From assembly GCA_036244855.1 (NCBI GenBank), contig BQKZ01000506.1, positions 75,909 through 139,908 of the forward strand: a stretch of DNA of 64,000 nt, given 5' to 3'. Below the pieces are notes generated by a model that ran no database searches, had not been told where the DNA came from, and was given only the letters and a program-made list of their open reading frames with translations. This DNA comes from Temnopleurus reevesii. Taxonomy: Eukaryota; Echinodermata; Echinoidea; Temnopleuroida; Temnopleuridae. Shown here piece after piece: positions 12,377 through 24,865 of the stretch (position 1 is the stretch's first letter; each line of letters begins with the position of its first letter). Made by a program: the position numbers and the translations under genes.

Positions 12377-12791
12377 AGGCCGATTCACACATTTGCGTTT
12401 TTCGCCTGCGTCGGTCTACCGTTTTTGACAATCAAAAAGGCTTCCCGAGCGCACAGTATACGCTGATCAGAATGTGGACTGATGTTCGGCTTCGATCCGC
12501 TCAAGGAGCGTACGCCTAACGTCAATCCACCGTACGACCTGCGTCATTACGGAGCTTTAGCTAACAATACGGTAGGACAGTCAGGACGTTATTTATCAAG
12601 CGCGGGATAATCTAGCGGGCGTTATCAACCTTAGCGGCCCACTACATTATCCCGCGCTTGAGAAATAACGTCCTGATCGGCCCTACCGTTTTGTATGCTA
12701 AAGCTCCGTATTGTGCGTCAAGGGAGCGTTTTTAATTTTCAAAGACGCGGGGCCGTCGCTGGCTAAAAACGCAAAGGTGTGAGTCAGCCTT
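12377..12791. mobile_element. MITE with a second MITE nested at its centre
   Basis: Outer inverted repeat: left 'ggccgattcacacatttgcg', right 'cgcaaaggtgtgagtcagcc'. The centre is interrupted by a different palindrome (12,548-12,710). Outer length without the insert is about 250 bp, matching the copy at 14,940-15,180. Confidence 0.75.
12548..12710. mobile_element. Nested 163-bp MITE
   Basis: Starts 'tacggagctttagc' and ends 'gctaaagctccgta'. Internally, 'gacgttatttatcaagcgcg' pairs with the inverted 'cgcgcttgagaaataacgtc'. It is GC-richer than its surroundings. Confidence 0.75.
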
Positions 12792-14437
12792 CAGGTTGAT
12801 CTGTTGTTAGCCCGTTGACTACGAGATTCTCTAGTTTCCATAGATTTTGTGTAGGGACAACCCAGTTCCCGTTGTCAATGGGTTAGTTGTATTTACTATT
12901 TTTAAATATTGATTAATTCACATCTGGTGATAGAAAAGTTCCACAAAATTCGATGTTATTCACACCAAAGTTTTATTGTATGTAAGAGCAGGACCTGCTA
13001 CATCAACTTGCTTTTATGAAATGATGAAGACATACGCGGTTTCACGCAGCATATTGTTGTCATGGTAACCGACTAAGAGTAACTCTCCTAAATTGTGAGA
13101 TTTTTTTTGTAATTATGCATTTTTATAAATTATGAGCGTCCAGAAAATCTATTCGAGTGTACTTGCTTTTCGTGATTTTGTCTTTTTGATTCGTCTATTC
13201 GTTCCCTCGCAATGCATTGCATTTTGTTTTTACACATATACACCCACATGCACACGAACGTATAACCAACATTTACAAACCAGCCTATCAATGCACATTT
13301 ACCTACAGCAACACACATAAACGCACACACCGTATCATACACACATGCGCATGAACACACACACCCAAACCTAGTCAAACAAATGAGCACACGCACACGC
13401 ACACACATACACGCATGCATTCGATTACGTACACAAAATTTACAAACCAGATTGCCAGATTGTACATTAACACACACACTGAGAGACTCACGCACACCTA
13501 ACCACACCCGCACACGCACACACCCACTATGACATGCACACGATCATACATAAAATGCACCTGCGTAATACACTAAGTATTCCCATATAATTATGTTATC
13601 CCCCTCTCTCTATCACACAAACACACGCACGCACAAACACATATCATATAAAATATCTCACATAAGCTCACATTCAATTAAAAACAATTAAAAAAGTGTA
13701 TCATGCCAGAGGGATGAAAATACATGAAAACAAAATCTCAGAAAAAAAAAATGATAGAACTGAGTCGTTTGGAGGTGTTTCGTGATCCCTCAATTTAGGG
13801 AAATGTGTATCAGGTACAACCAGTGGCAGACCAGGTTCATAGGAGATTACACTCCCCCGGTCCAGTGGCTTAATTCATTAGCTAAAGTGTCTTCTAATTT
13901 GTTTTCACCTCCATGGCTAGCAACTGGAGGTCATTCTATTCGCTCCTGGAAAAACGTAACGAAAAAAAACCTATGAAAAATCTGATAACCCGCTCAAAAG
14001 TTATTGATTTCCAACAATTTTGGTAATATATTCCATAATTGACAGAATCAAGTTTGACGAAAAATGTGACGTCATGTCAGGTTTGTTTTCTATTCATTCT
14101 GTAAGCCAATTTTACAATTTCCTTTTCTTTTTCATAAATTGCATCAAAATCAAAATACATGTACATGTTAATCCAATACAAATACATGTTTGAAAGAAAT
14201 TTAAACTGGTTGCATACAACATTACCCTGCCAACCATCACTTCGTAAAAATACTAACGATGTGCTGAAATGTATCAGTACTTTTTAATCGCATTATTACT
14301 GGTTCCGATTTTTGAACAATGGATTTGAGGGAAATCGATAATAGATAATAGCGTTTTAATGCCATTGTAACGATTTTGACCATGACTAGCAAAAACAATG
14401 CAATCTCTTTAAACCCATCTGATCATCATCCTTCCCA
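12792..14437. other. Non-coding with CA-rich microsatellite
   Basis: No gene supported. The long minus-strand ORF at 13,130-13,519 is a translation of TG/CA repeats (Cys/Val/Arg-rich) and not a protein. Confidence 0.55.
13230..13640 (+). repeat. Interrupted CA/CACG microsatellite
   Basis: Long tract dominated by CACA with frequent CG and TA interruptions, for example around 13,385-13,420 and 13,500-13,530. Confidence 0.85.
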
Positions 14438-14862
14438 AAGGCCGACTCACAACTTTGCACTTTTAGCGTGCGTCAGCCCAGCGTTTTGCAAATTAAAAAG
14501 GCTCCCCAAGCACACATTTATGCTGATCAGACGTTCGGCTTGCGCTCAAGGAGCGTACGCCGAGCGTCAGTCCATGGTATGACGTGCGTCTTTGTGCGTC
14601 CGGTGCGGCGTTTCACCAAGTTACGAAATACTTTAAGAACGACTTTACGCACGACTTTACGCACGACTTGTATCAGTTCTTGTGCTGAGTGATCAAAAGT
14701 GATGCGCATTACACTCTTTAACGCAATCCAGTCTTTTTTTAAAGTCGTGCATGACTTTAAGAACGATTTGATGAAACAATGAGCCAAGGAAGCACTTTCA
14801 ATTTTTAAAATCGCCACATGGGCCGACGCAGAGTAAAAACGCAAAAGTGTGAGTCGGCTTTA
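14438..14862. mobile_element. MITE with a different nested MITE
   Basis: Outer ends 'ggccgactcacaactttgc' and 'gcaaaagtgtgagtcggc' are the same family as 12,377-12,791. Its interior is split by another palindromic element (14,610-14,777), unlike the nested element in the 12.4-kb copy. Confidence 0.75.
14610..14777. mobile_element. Nested MITE of the 'GTTTCACCAAG' type
   Basis: Inverted arms: 'actttaagaacgacttta' on the left and 'aaagtcgtgcatgacttta' on the right. Ends 'gtttcaccaag' and 'gatgaaac'. Related ends occur at 47,671-47,814 and at the window edge near 63,917. 'ACTTTACGCACG' is repeated in tandem inside. Confidence 0.65.
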
Positions 14863-14939
14863 AAGTTCACTGGCAATATACGATCAAAATATGGCTTTCT
14901 CTTCTTGTTTCTAATCCCGTCCAGTAGCCGACAATGTTT

Positions 14940-15180
14940 AAAGGCCGAGTCACACCTTTGCGTTTTTAGACTTCGTCGGCCACCGTTCTTTCAAATTAAA
15001 AATGCTCCCTGCACGCACACCACGTTCGGATCAGACGGTATAGACTGACACTACGCTCATTTAGCGCAAGCAGAACGTCGGTCCACGTCTGATCAGCGTA
15101 TACAATGCGCTCGGGGTTGTTAGTTTTCAAAAGACGCTAGACTGACGCAGGGTAAAACGCAAAGGTGTGAGTAGGCTTTT
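14940..15180. mobile_element. Uninterrupted MITE of the 'GGCCGACTCACACC' family
   Basis: Ends 'ggccgagtcacacctttgcg' and 'cgcaaaggtgtgagtaggc'. A flank of about 70 bp ('gatcaaaatatggctttctc' and following) before it at 14,866-14,938 is repeated after it at 15,183-15,253, so MITE plus flank was duplicated in tandem. Confidence 0.75.
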
Positions 15181-15419
15181 AAGTTCAGAGGCAATATGCG
15201 ATCAAAATATAACGTTCTCTCCTTGTTTCTAATCCCAATCAGTAGCCGACAATTTGTAAGATCAGAACGTTGACGCCACCGGTAATACAGGGAGATTAGT
15301 AACACGGCGAAACATTTCCTGACAGACAATCTTCTATTCGAAGGGGGCTCAAATATAGTTACAATCAATTATGCTTCTGTCTTTCGTCTTACATTTGCAA
15401 TGTTATTATACTAAATAAA

Positions 15420-15690
15420 GATGATAATAATACATTACAAAAATTAGAGCGCACGTATCCACTATGATATGTAGAGCGTTCAAGATACTTTTTTATCATC
15501 CAGACTATAGCTGTCTCCAGAAAGGCATATCAAGGGATAACCTCACCTGGGTTGAGTGCAGTACAATGTGGATGAATTTCTTGCAGAAGGAAGTTTACAT
15601 CATGGTGGGACTCGAACCCACAACAGTCTGGTAGAAAGGAGAGGGTCAGAACCACTTCACCACGATTCTTCCACTGAATGCAAAGAGAAT
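15420..15690 (-). mobile_element. tRNA-derived SINE, minus strand
   Basis: Read on the minus strand: a tRNA-like head near 15,690-15,600 with a B-box 'GGTTCGAGTCC', followed by 'ctgcactcaacccaggtgag' and an AT-rich tail near 15,420. Same family as 10,550-10,849. Confidence 0.75.
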
Positions 15691-18613
15691 GTCTCATTCA
15701 CTCATTCTATTTCTTTTGTTGTATGTTGGCTAAATGAAAAATATGTAATCACCAAAACAGATTTTTATCTTTTTAAGGAGATTTTTATATTCGTTTCACA
15801 TTATTTTACATTTTCCATAGCAGATTTCTATGAGGCTAAATATTATCCATTTAATGCAAGTGTGTATACAACATGTTTACATGCTCTCAACACCATTTCC
15901 TGTGGCTTTCCTTTTCGGAAATTCGCGATGACAATCTCTAGAAATTGACCTCTGGATGATTGGTTTGTGCTTCTAAATTCATCGGCCCTTAAAAAGAATG
16001 ATTTTGTTGTCAATACACATCGAGCTAATTCAAATTTCTAAAGTGTCGGAATGATAGGAATCAGGAAAATTTTACTGAGATGATGTGTATGCTTAGCGTA
16101 TAAACTTCTGCTTCCTGTAACATAAACCAAGTTTACAATCAATCGCCAACTTCTGTACCTGATTTGCTTTAAGTTGCTTTAAAAGGAAAGTTTCTAAAGT
16201 TTTACATGTAAGTGGTTGAAATGTTTAACTTAATTTTCAGTTGGATTTAACCAGCTCAAAATGACTTGAGGACCACCTAACAAAATGGATATGCTTGCAG
16301 GTTGGGGGCTGAATCCGAGTACCAGGGAAGAGCTAGTATTAAAGGGCGCCATTTTTTAATTTTTTTTTTGGTTAAATGAGTTGAAAATTGCCAAGAGGGG
16401 GACAAAATTTTAGAGCTGAGCATCCCCCAATTTTGTACGCTTGCCTGTCAGTTCTTCAGATCGAGAGGGCGTAATATTTATTTTTTTTTCGTAATTTAGA
16501 TGTCCTGAATTCTACATTGAATACAAAATATGGCACACAGAATCTTCAATCCAGATGAAAATAGTAAGGAAATGTACAAAACACAACTATACACATCAAG
16601 AATTTCATTGTCTGATAACGGAGTGTATCCTCATTTATTAGTTTCATCTCTCAAGTTTCTTGCAGTTTTTATACACTGATGTTAACATGGGAGAAGACAA
16701 AATAATCATGTAATCATTAACAGTCACTGTGAAATTCAGAAAAGGTTCAAACCCCCTCTTTGCCAACAAGTCAGTCTCAATATCAGGCCGAATTATGGTC
16801 CACTCATTACTGGCATGCTTTTGTGATTTTCTTCACAGTCGTTATCAAAATGTTATGAAACAATCTCTTCACCCATTTGTGTTCATTAAACAGTCACAAG
16901 GATATCAATATTAATGATAACTGGATAGATTATTTTGGAAAATACCGACATTTCTTCAGAGTCCTTGATATATTTTCCAGAATTGTGTCAATCGTCACCA
17001 TAAGGTTTAGGTGTATTTCCGCATTATGAAGAGAAATTTACTTTACATGAAATTGTCATTTACGAGTAGCGTCTCCTGCTCAATTTACTCAAATAGAATA
17101 ATGTACCGATTTTGAATGAGAATATTGAAAACGCCCTCAGAATCGGGTAGACAACCGAAATCTTATAATGTTGGTTTCAATGTGTGTATTTTCTATGCTC
17201 TTAAAGGTTACGCTGCCTTGAGATCTGCGTATCAAATTTACGTGGAGATTGAATAATTATCTGTATTCCAATATTTCACGAGATGGACACGAATATCAGA
17301 ATTTCGTAAGGGTCAATCGATGTTCATATCCAATGCATTCATTATTTCCTAATCCTGACATATCAAGTCCCGATTTGATATCTTTTAACCAGGGGCTTAA
17401 AGGCATAATTGAACATATTTAATTTAAAAAAATATGCATATCATCACTCCAGAATTGGTTCAACACATCGGTTATGGTACATAATTACCACTGTGGACAT
17501 CTTAGATCATTATGATAAACAAAAGTATTTCAAAATAGAATAATAGAATTGAGGCCGATGTTTGAATATGAAATTAATGTTAAAGGGTAACCATAACAAA
17601 AGTTTTGATTTTAAACATTTAGAAACCTTTTGAGTTATGCTTCACCTTGCTAACAATCTTTTAAAGCCCAAGTAAAGTTTTCGTTAAAGTGAATATTTTT
17701 GTCTCCAGATTTTGTCTTCAAATCTAAATGAAATGAAATAGAGTATCATAAATATATTGCACAAAAGATTGTGTGAAAAATGAACGAGTTTTGGTAAAGT
17801 TATAGGCTAAAATGTCCAAAATATCTCAGCGTCGTGTACCCCGACACTTATTAAATATTTTCTTTCGCTACAAAGGATACCTTCTCGTGCAATCCGGTGA
17901 AAATTTCAGAATTTAATTTTCGTGTATTCCTTTTTATCATTCCTTTGTCAATTCTCAGAAATAATCTTGCTTATGCCCGATAACAAACAAAATATTGTTA
18001 TTACCAAGAGAGGGCGCTAAATATGGTTTAACGGTCAAATTCAAATTTTCAAAAATAATCAGCTCGCAAATAATATGCTTTGGTCTTGAAATGTGTCTAA
18101 GATACATATGTCATGATAAACATCCCGTAAAATTTACATTTCATAATCGTTACCAAAACTGTATTTGGGCTTTAAGATCATAGAAGACTATCCATATGCA
18201 CATGATGAATGTGTCCCAATCATTTAGGTTTTTAAAACCTTTTTTAAATGGGAACTTACGGAGAAAGAATCTCTAGTTACAATTGCATGGTAACAAAAGG
18301 ATATTCAATTATATTAAAGATAAATTATTGGTTATACATACATAAACCAGGCATCATTGGTACAATAATATCATTCAGTTCATTTTAATCCACACAGTTT
18401 GAACAACTCATCGGAAGTGCATACAAAATATGGATGAAATACTGTCTGCAAATTGCATAAAAATTATGTTACATAACAATTGGAAAATATTGCTTAATAA
18501 TAGAAAAATCGTAACAAAATATGAAGACTAAAGCACATTATTATACACACAACAATTGTGTCGTTGATCTCTTATTTTTGTGTGAAATATAAGTGAATTA
18601 TATAATAAACAAA
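15691..18613. other. Non-coding, nothing recognised
   Basis: AT-rich, with no splice-consistent ORFs or named repeats that I can identify. Short T-rich runs near 16,350 and 16,480. Confidence 0.5.
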
Positions 18614-18763
18614 CTATTTTCGAAAAGTTAAGTCGAGCGCAGACAATAGATCCGTACACCGTGTATTCAACTGTGCGGACACAACAATGACAAGCCGGTT
18701 CCTATTCCAATAGCATTACAGAGAACCATTGAAATTGCCTTCGACTTAACTTTTCGAAAATAG
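18614..18763. mobile_element. 150-bp MITE 'CTATTTTCGAAAAGTTAAG'
   Basis: Perfect or near-perfect terminal inverted repeat: 'ctattttcgaaaagttaag' and 'cttaacttttcgaaaatag'. The interior contains 'gtgtattcaactgtgcggac'. Diverged relatives sit at 35,331-35,474 and 37,617-37,753. Confidence 0.8.
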
Positions 18764-21700
18764 CTAATATCGTGTTAATATCATCAATTCCATAATGATA
18801 ATTAGTAAAAGAAACCTTATCGATATTATTTAATTGGTTTTGCTACATAAAATAAAATGCTATATATAATGCGATCGATCTTATAGCTCAGGCAGACACT
18901 AGGCCAACGCTAAACTCTTATGTATGAACCAAGCGTGTCCTGGAGAATTAATGCGGTCACATTATTTGGAACGCAATTTTATTTTAATTTATTATGATGT
19001 ATTAATTCTGATAAATCTAATCTGTTTGATTTCAAGGAAATCGAAACATTGATATCACCATTTGATACAATATACGTAGATAAAAGGACCGAGATACGAA
19101 AAATCCAATTCTCATCCAAGTTTCGTCTTTCAACAAATTCACATTTCTGCATGAACATTGGTCAAAGATTTTCATTTGTACAATTCGACTACATACATCC
19201 TCACAAAATCCGTAATATATGCAAATCAATCTAGTAAAGCACTTTTGGTATAATAAATCTGGATAGCGGCTCTTATTTGCAGTTATATATAAAATTCTTA
19301 TACAATTTACAGCATACACAAGAAATGCATAACACAAAACACATTCAGCCAATCGTTTAGATGCAAGCAACATTTCATAAATTCGACGTTTCTCATGACG
19401 GAGAACGCGTGACAAAAATGATCACGATGTCATAAATTATCAATATCTATAATTCATGATATCGTATTTTGCTAGGTTGCATACATTATCATTGTAAACA
19501 TACATATATTCTATGTTATAACTGAGTCACACAACATCACATTAATCCATTGAGTGTGGAAAACAATGGGAGCAATATTCACATAATCATGATTTTGATC
19601 AATATGGTACCACTAATTACACACTAACTATCAACTGTATGCATCGTTCATTTAACCCATTGACCACTAAATTCTGACATTCCCATTTACTTTCGTGCAG
19701 GGACTTTCAGGTTCCAGTAGTCAATATATCAATTTGCAACAATGTCCAATATAAATTTACGTTTCAGCATGGAAAATGCGTAAACTGTGTCTTAATCTTC
19801 ATGATATCATCGTACTGTGATGTAAAGTTAAACACATATTATTGTCTGTGCATAATAATAATGGTTAACTGTTTCTATAAAACATACACATGTATTAATG
19901 TAGAATTCACATAGTGTATTTTACATACGTATGTGACCTTACAAATTTAAACTTGGTTTGAACTCTGAACAAATAATAAATTACTGCAGAATAGATATTC
20001 AAAGATAATTCATTATAAGTGCAACTATGGCATCATCTCGTGAAAGCTTTCCTAATTAACTCGGTATTTTCATTGTCTTCACCTGCTTTTCATGCCATTA
20101 GAAGTTCATAACCTTCTCGACTTTCTTTTAAAATACGTTCAGTATTATTTAGTATTTTGTTGTTGCTATTCCTATATACTGTTGGTAAAAAAGAAAAACA
20201 ACGATTGGCTGGACTTCCCATTTATCAATGTTCAGAAAAGTGTAAACGACAGAAGTTGACCGTACTATTGTAATCTTTTCAGGTTTATTTTTTCACAAAT
20301 TATAACTGTCGACCTTAGATTATGCGTTTGGTTATCACATACATTCATTGATAATAAAGCTTATATCCGCCTTATCAATTCTTAAAATATGGCAGGAAAT
20401 TACATAAAATTTCATTAGTATGCCCTGGGAAAACCAAGTAATTATCCAGTCAATTGAAAAATAACGATACAAGGAAACTCTAAACCACATTCACTCTTAT
20501 GGCTTCACTAGACACATAAGAGTACGAATATAGGCTTAAATGGTTTCACTTCTGGTATCATGATTACACTCATACAAGGAAATTAATAAATGTGTACGGT
20601 ATGTAGATGATATACCATAAGATAACATGTAGTGTTTCATAGGGAGAAATTGATATTGCTCTATGGTAGGTTTTTATGTTAATGTTATGGTTTAACAATT
20701 CGCACAGTATCTGGATTTATATTACATTTTGCAACCTGGCTTTAGCACACCTTTTATAATGTTTGAGAACACTTTGATACCAATTGTTTGATATTAAACT
20801 ATCAATGTTATGAAAAGCCACAAAATATTTTTATTTCAATTGTAATGTACCGCAGTTAAATACATTTCGTGGACACCAATGAAAATATGTGGGGCCAAGA
20901 TACATTAATGGTGGTTAATATATGCTAGCATGATTTAATAAACTATGGTTGTTTACCACTGTGAATTTATTGTAGTGTGATCATCCAATTACCCTTCATA
21001 ATCCAATCAGTTTATAGATTGAAGTACACTGTCGTGTACATTTTCTTTACACAGTTCCACTGTTTATCAACAATTTGTATATTGTGACACAGTTTGAAAC
21101 TATCAAACTGTACACGCAGTCAACAATAGATGTGTAAGTAAAATACATCAGACTGTGTGATTTTACTGAACACATAATCATTCACTTTTATTTCAACACT
21201 GCATAGAATGATATTGTAATTTTAGATGCAGTTAAACAAATTATGACACCGTCAATAATATCTATTTTATTATGAATCGCAGCATGATCTCATCCTAAAT
21301 ATTCACAACCAATTAATTATTCACAACCAATTAATTATTCCAGTCGTTTTTGTAGATTGATAATGTAAACTATAAACACAGTTGATCATTAGTGTGTAAC
21401 TACAGAGATCACAATAATGATTAAATATTCAGATCCTGCACATACGGTGTTTATATTGCTTTAAGGGACGCAATACATCCACACACCATACACTAAAAGC
21501 GTTTGGTTACACAATACATTATTTTACTGTAACTGTTGCCACAGTATTCAAAATGATAACAAATGTCTGACAAGACTCAATATTATTTTGCAAATGTAAA
21601 CACTACATTTCTTAGCATCATATCACAACCATTAATTGGATATTCTTCATTACATCTCCCCTGACTCACTTCCAACGATCACTTAATGGAAATTCTTGAG

Positions 21701-24700
21701 ATTTATCATGTTTATACAATGGTATTTTTGTTGGTGAGAAACTGTACATGATTTGTATTAATGTGAAATTTAGAAATGACATTCTTATATTTATTTGAGA
21801 AAAAATGTTATTCAAATGATATGATGAGTTTTAATTCCTTAATAGTTATTGGTAAATAATTTATGCAACGCAACGGAGTAATGTAGACTTGGTAGATGGT
21901 TTCCCCCATCTTGCACTTTCAACCTCAATTTTCCATAGTAACGTTTCCAAAATGTGACATATAATATATGTTTATAATAGTACAATTATTATACCTACAA
22001 TAAAACAATAAAATACAATTACTATTTTTGTTTGTGTTGTGATTTTGATTTTCATTATATTGATATCTTTGAATTGTGATATTGAGAAAGAATAGTATAT
22101 CACTTGACCATGATATTCAGGAAACACCAACAGCGGGCTAAAGCAAAGATTTCTTTCTCGAGGAGAATTGACTATATCGTAGCCTTTGAATATTTAATTT
22201 TGGCAATTGTACAAATGCTAAATGATACAAGAGCACCATGATGTCTCGATGGCTCATTGGGTTCAAGCTGTTTGCCCAGAAATTAACACTTTCCCTTCTT
22301 CCTTCAAAGTGTTGATCAAATATTCAATGACGCAGCAAATAAGAATCGTGTCTAATAACAGTTTGTTGCTAGGATATTTTATGAAATATTTCCCATTCCT
22401 CTTTTGCAAATATTATATTAGGTCAAATGACGTTTGATTAATACTTTGAAAGTACATCTCGGTCTTTTGGGGGTTATTTTATTTGAAATCATGCTGGATT
22501 AATTTGGTTACATGCACTCAAGTCTGAGACAAATTGAGCCTGTCAATTTAAAATATAAGAAAATGTTCCCTCCTCTCAGAGAATGGCACGAACATAATTT
22601 TAATCATGTTAATAGCTTATTTGGGAAAACAAGCTAATAACATAGTTAATATTTTTTCTGGGGTCGTTTCAAAGTGAAAATAGACGATGACTGAAATTTC
22701 AAATTACCAAAAATGGCATGTAAAGATATCTATTATCAATTTGCATATTCAAAATTTCTTTAGAAGATAAATAGTCTCGCTCAAGCCACATGGCCTGCTT
22801 TGCAAGAAAGCCCTGCCAAAAGATAACGATAGACAGTACCTTTCCGATATTATACAATTAATATTGTACACTGTTGTATACCCATCCCAATGCATATTGA
22901 AATATAGATATCAAATGTGATGAATCATCAGACAAGATCCAATGAATGATGTATATCATGAACATCATATAGTCCATAAAATATCCTTGAAAGTGAGGAA
23001 CCCGAAAGGGGGTTGCGTGTATCACACCTATTTCGCCACGAATATTTTATATTGAACGCGTTTGCTTAAAAAAACTGAGGGTGCATATTTCCCTTATGTG
23101 CCTCAGGTTTGGAAGTTCCTGAAAATTAATACGACGCTACATCAATCATCCATACTTTAGGAGAAAATAAATTAGCATCGTTGGAAGTTGGTGAGTTCAG
23201 GTAACATTCATCAAAACTTTGATGGTGAAAAAAAACACCAAAAAGTAGTTGAAACGAAATTAACATTATCTCAATGAAGTAGGTATAAATACGTAGATCA
23301 CGTTTTAATTCTTGGTGAAAATCTGATTCAGCCTGAATAAAGAAAATTAACCCCTGGAACCAAAACAATTATCGCAAACAAGTAAGACCATTTAGGGGCC
23401 TGTAACATAAAAGATGCAATTAAACTTACGATGAATATCAATCGTCTATGACAAAATGAGTACCAAAGAGATACGATTAACTCTGAATGTGTCACATTTT
23501 TTACGCTATAGACCCCTGGAATGATATTGCTCTCTGTTGCCAACATTTTTAGAGGCGTTTATGTGTGTAACTTTGTGGACCATCTGATATTTTTCAACAG
23601 CAACTGGAATTTTAATTAAGTATTGTTTTATGAATGTGAATTTTTTTTAATGGAAAATTGTCTCCAATGGATATCAAATTACACTTATTCATAAATTGGT
23701 CATTATCTTCAATCAAATTGGAATCAAATTGACATTTGGCAACATTATTTCTTTGAGAATAACTAAAATGACAAGAACAAGGGTTTAGTGGGAGCGTTTC
23801 ATTCAGATCAGAGTATGGGATTTTTAGCTTTTTCTCAAAACTTCACATTTTCTTCTCGGCTTATGTCGACACAACGTTGTCAATCGTTGTGAGATTTTCC
23901 ATAATATCTCGAAAGTAACTGTTGTCTCATATTCCATAATCATAACAGTCCTGAACACTGCGTAAGTGAATTAGGATGTTGCTACACGAAGATTTAGTTT
24001 TATCATCTCGCTTCCTTATTCTATATTCCACTCGAACACCTCCTGCGATAATTGAAATCTCCGTTATCTTTTAAGACTGCGCCGACGATGAACGTTGTTA
24101 TAAAAGAAACACCAAGATGATTTAATTTCCTTTCCCCTGACACTCGTAGTCCATCTCAAGCGCTAAGAAAAATTCTCTCTCTCCTCCACATGTTCACTGA
24201 TGTTACAAGGCTCAAGTCATACAAATAAGATGCGTCTATAAGACGCTAATAAGTTATACAAAATGAAATCCTCACTTCAAAAAGGCACATTTCTATTTTC
24301 ACAGGCAAGAGCTTGTAGAGTTCATTTCAGTAAAAACTCAATTCAGAATTTGATTTGGCGGACTTTAAATCTCGTCGAGACAATGCAATTCGAATCACGA
24401 GGCACACAGCCATGACACATCGGCATCAAACATGATGGTGGAACTTATGACAGCAAATGTTGCTTTCCAAGACATCCGCGGCTACGTGACTCCAAGGTTG
24501 AAATTCAGGATTGTGATCCATCATTGTCATCCAGAATTAATTCAAGACTCTCATCATTTGGTTTAGAATTTCCTCTATGAACTCCATCTTTGGTTTTACA
24601 CTTTGGCCTGATTTTTCTCTTCATTCCATCCCTCAATCCGGATGCGCATCATAAACTTCCAATATCAACCGATCCAGGGCAGCGAGTGTACCGCACGTGT

Positions 24701-24865
24701 GCATTTGTCACACGTTTCGTTCATACGTGCTTAGGGCCCATGGTAACCATGGAAACGTTAGATACAGATCTAACGGCAAGGTCAACATACCAGACCTTAA
24801 AGTAAGGTCAATGATCTAATATGGCCCATGACAACCTTGGTAACATTGTGGATCGGTCAAGAAGG
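18764..24865. other. 6 kb of very AT-rich DNA, possible long 3' UTR
   Basis: No supportable coding exon. It lies immediately 3' of the minus-strand gene ending at 24,866, and on that strand several AATAAA hexamers occur, for example near 20,290 and 21,780. A long 3' UTR is therefore possible but unproven. A 22-bp unit ('attcacaaccaattaatt') is tandemly duplicated near 21,300-21,340. The 127-codon minus ORF at 19,032-19,415 has no recognised domain and is judged a chance ORF. Confidence 0.45.

Noticed and set aside
13130..13519. 129-codon minus-strand ORF rich in Cys, Val and Arg
   Set aside because: It is a translation of an interrupted CA/TG microsatellite; both strands stay open because of the repeat.
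19032..19415. 127-codon minus ORF with Cys and aromatic residues
   Set aside because: No recognised domain, no splice context and AT-rich composition like its surroundings; could only be revived by transcript or conservation evidence.
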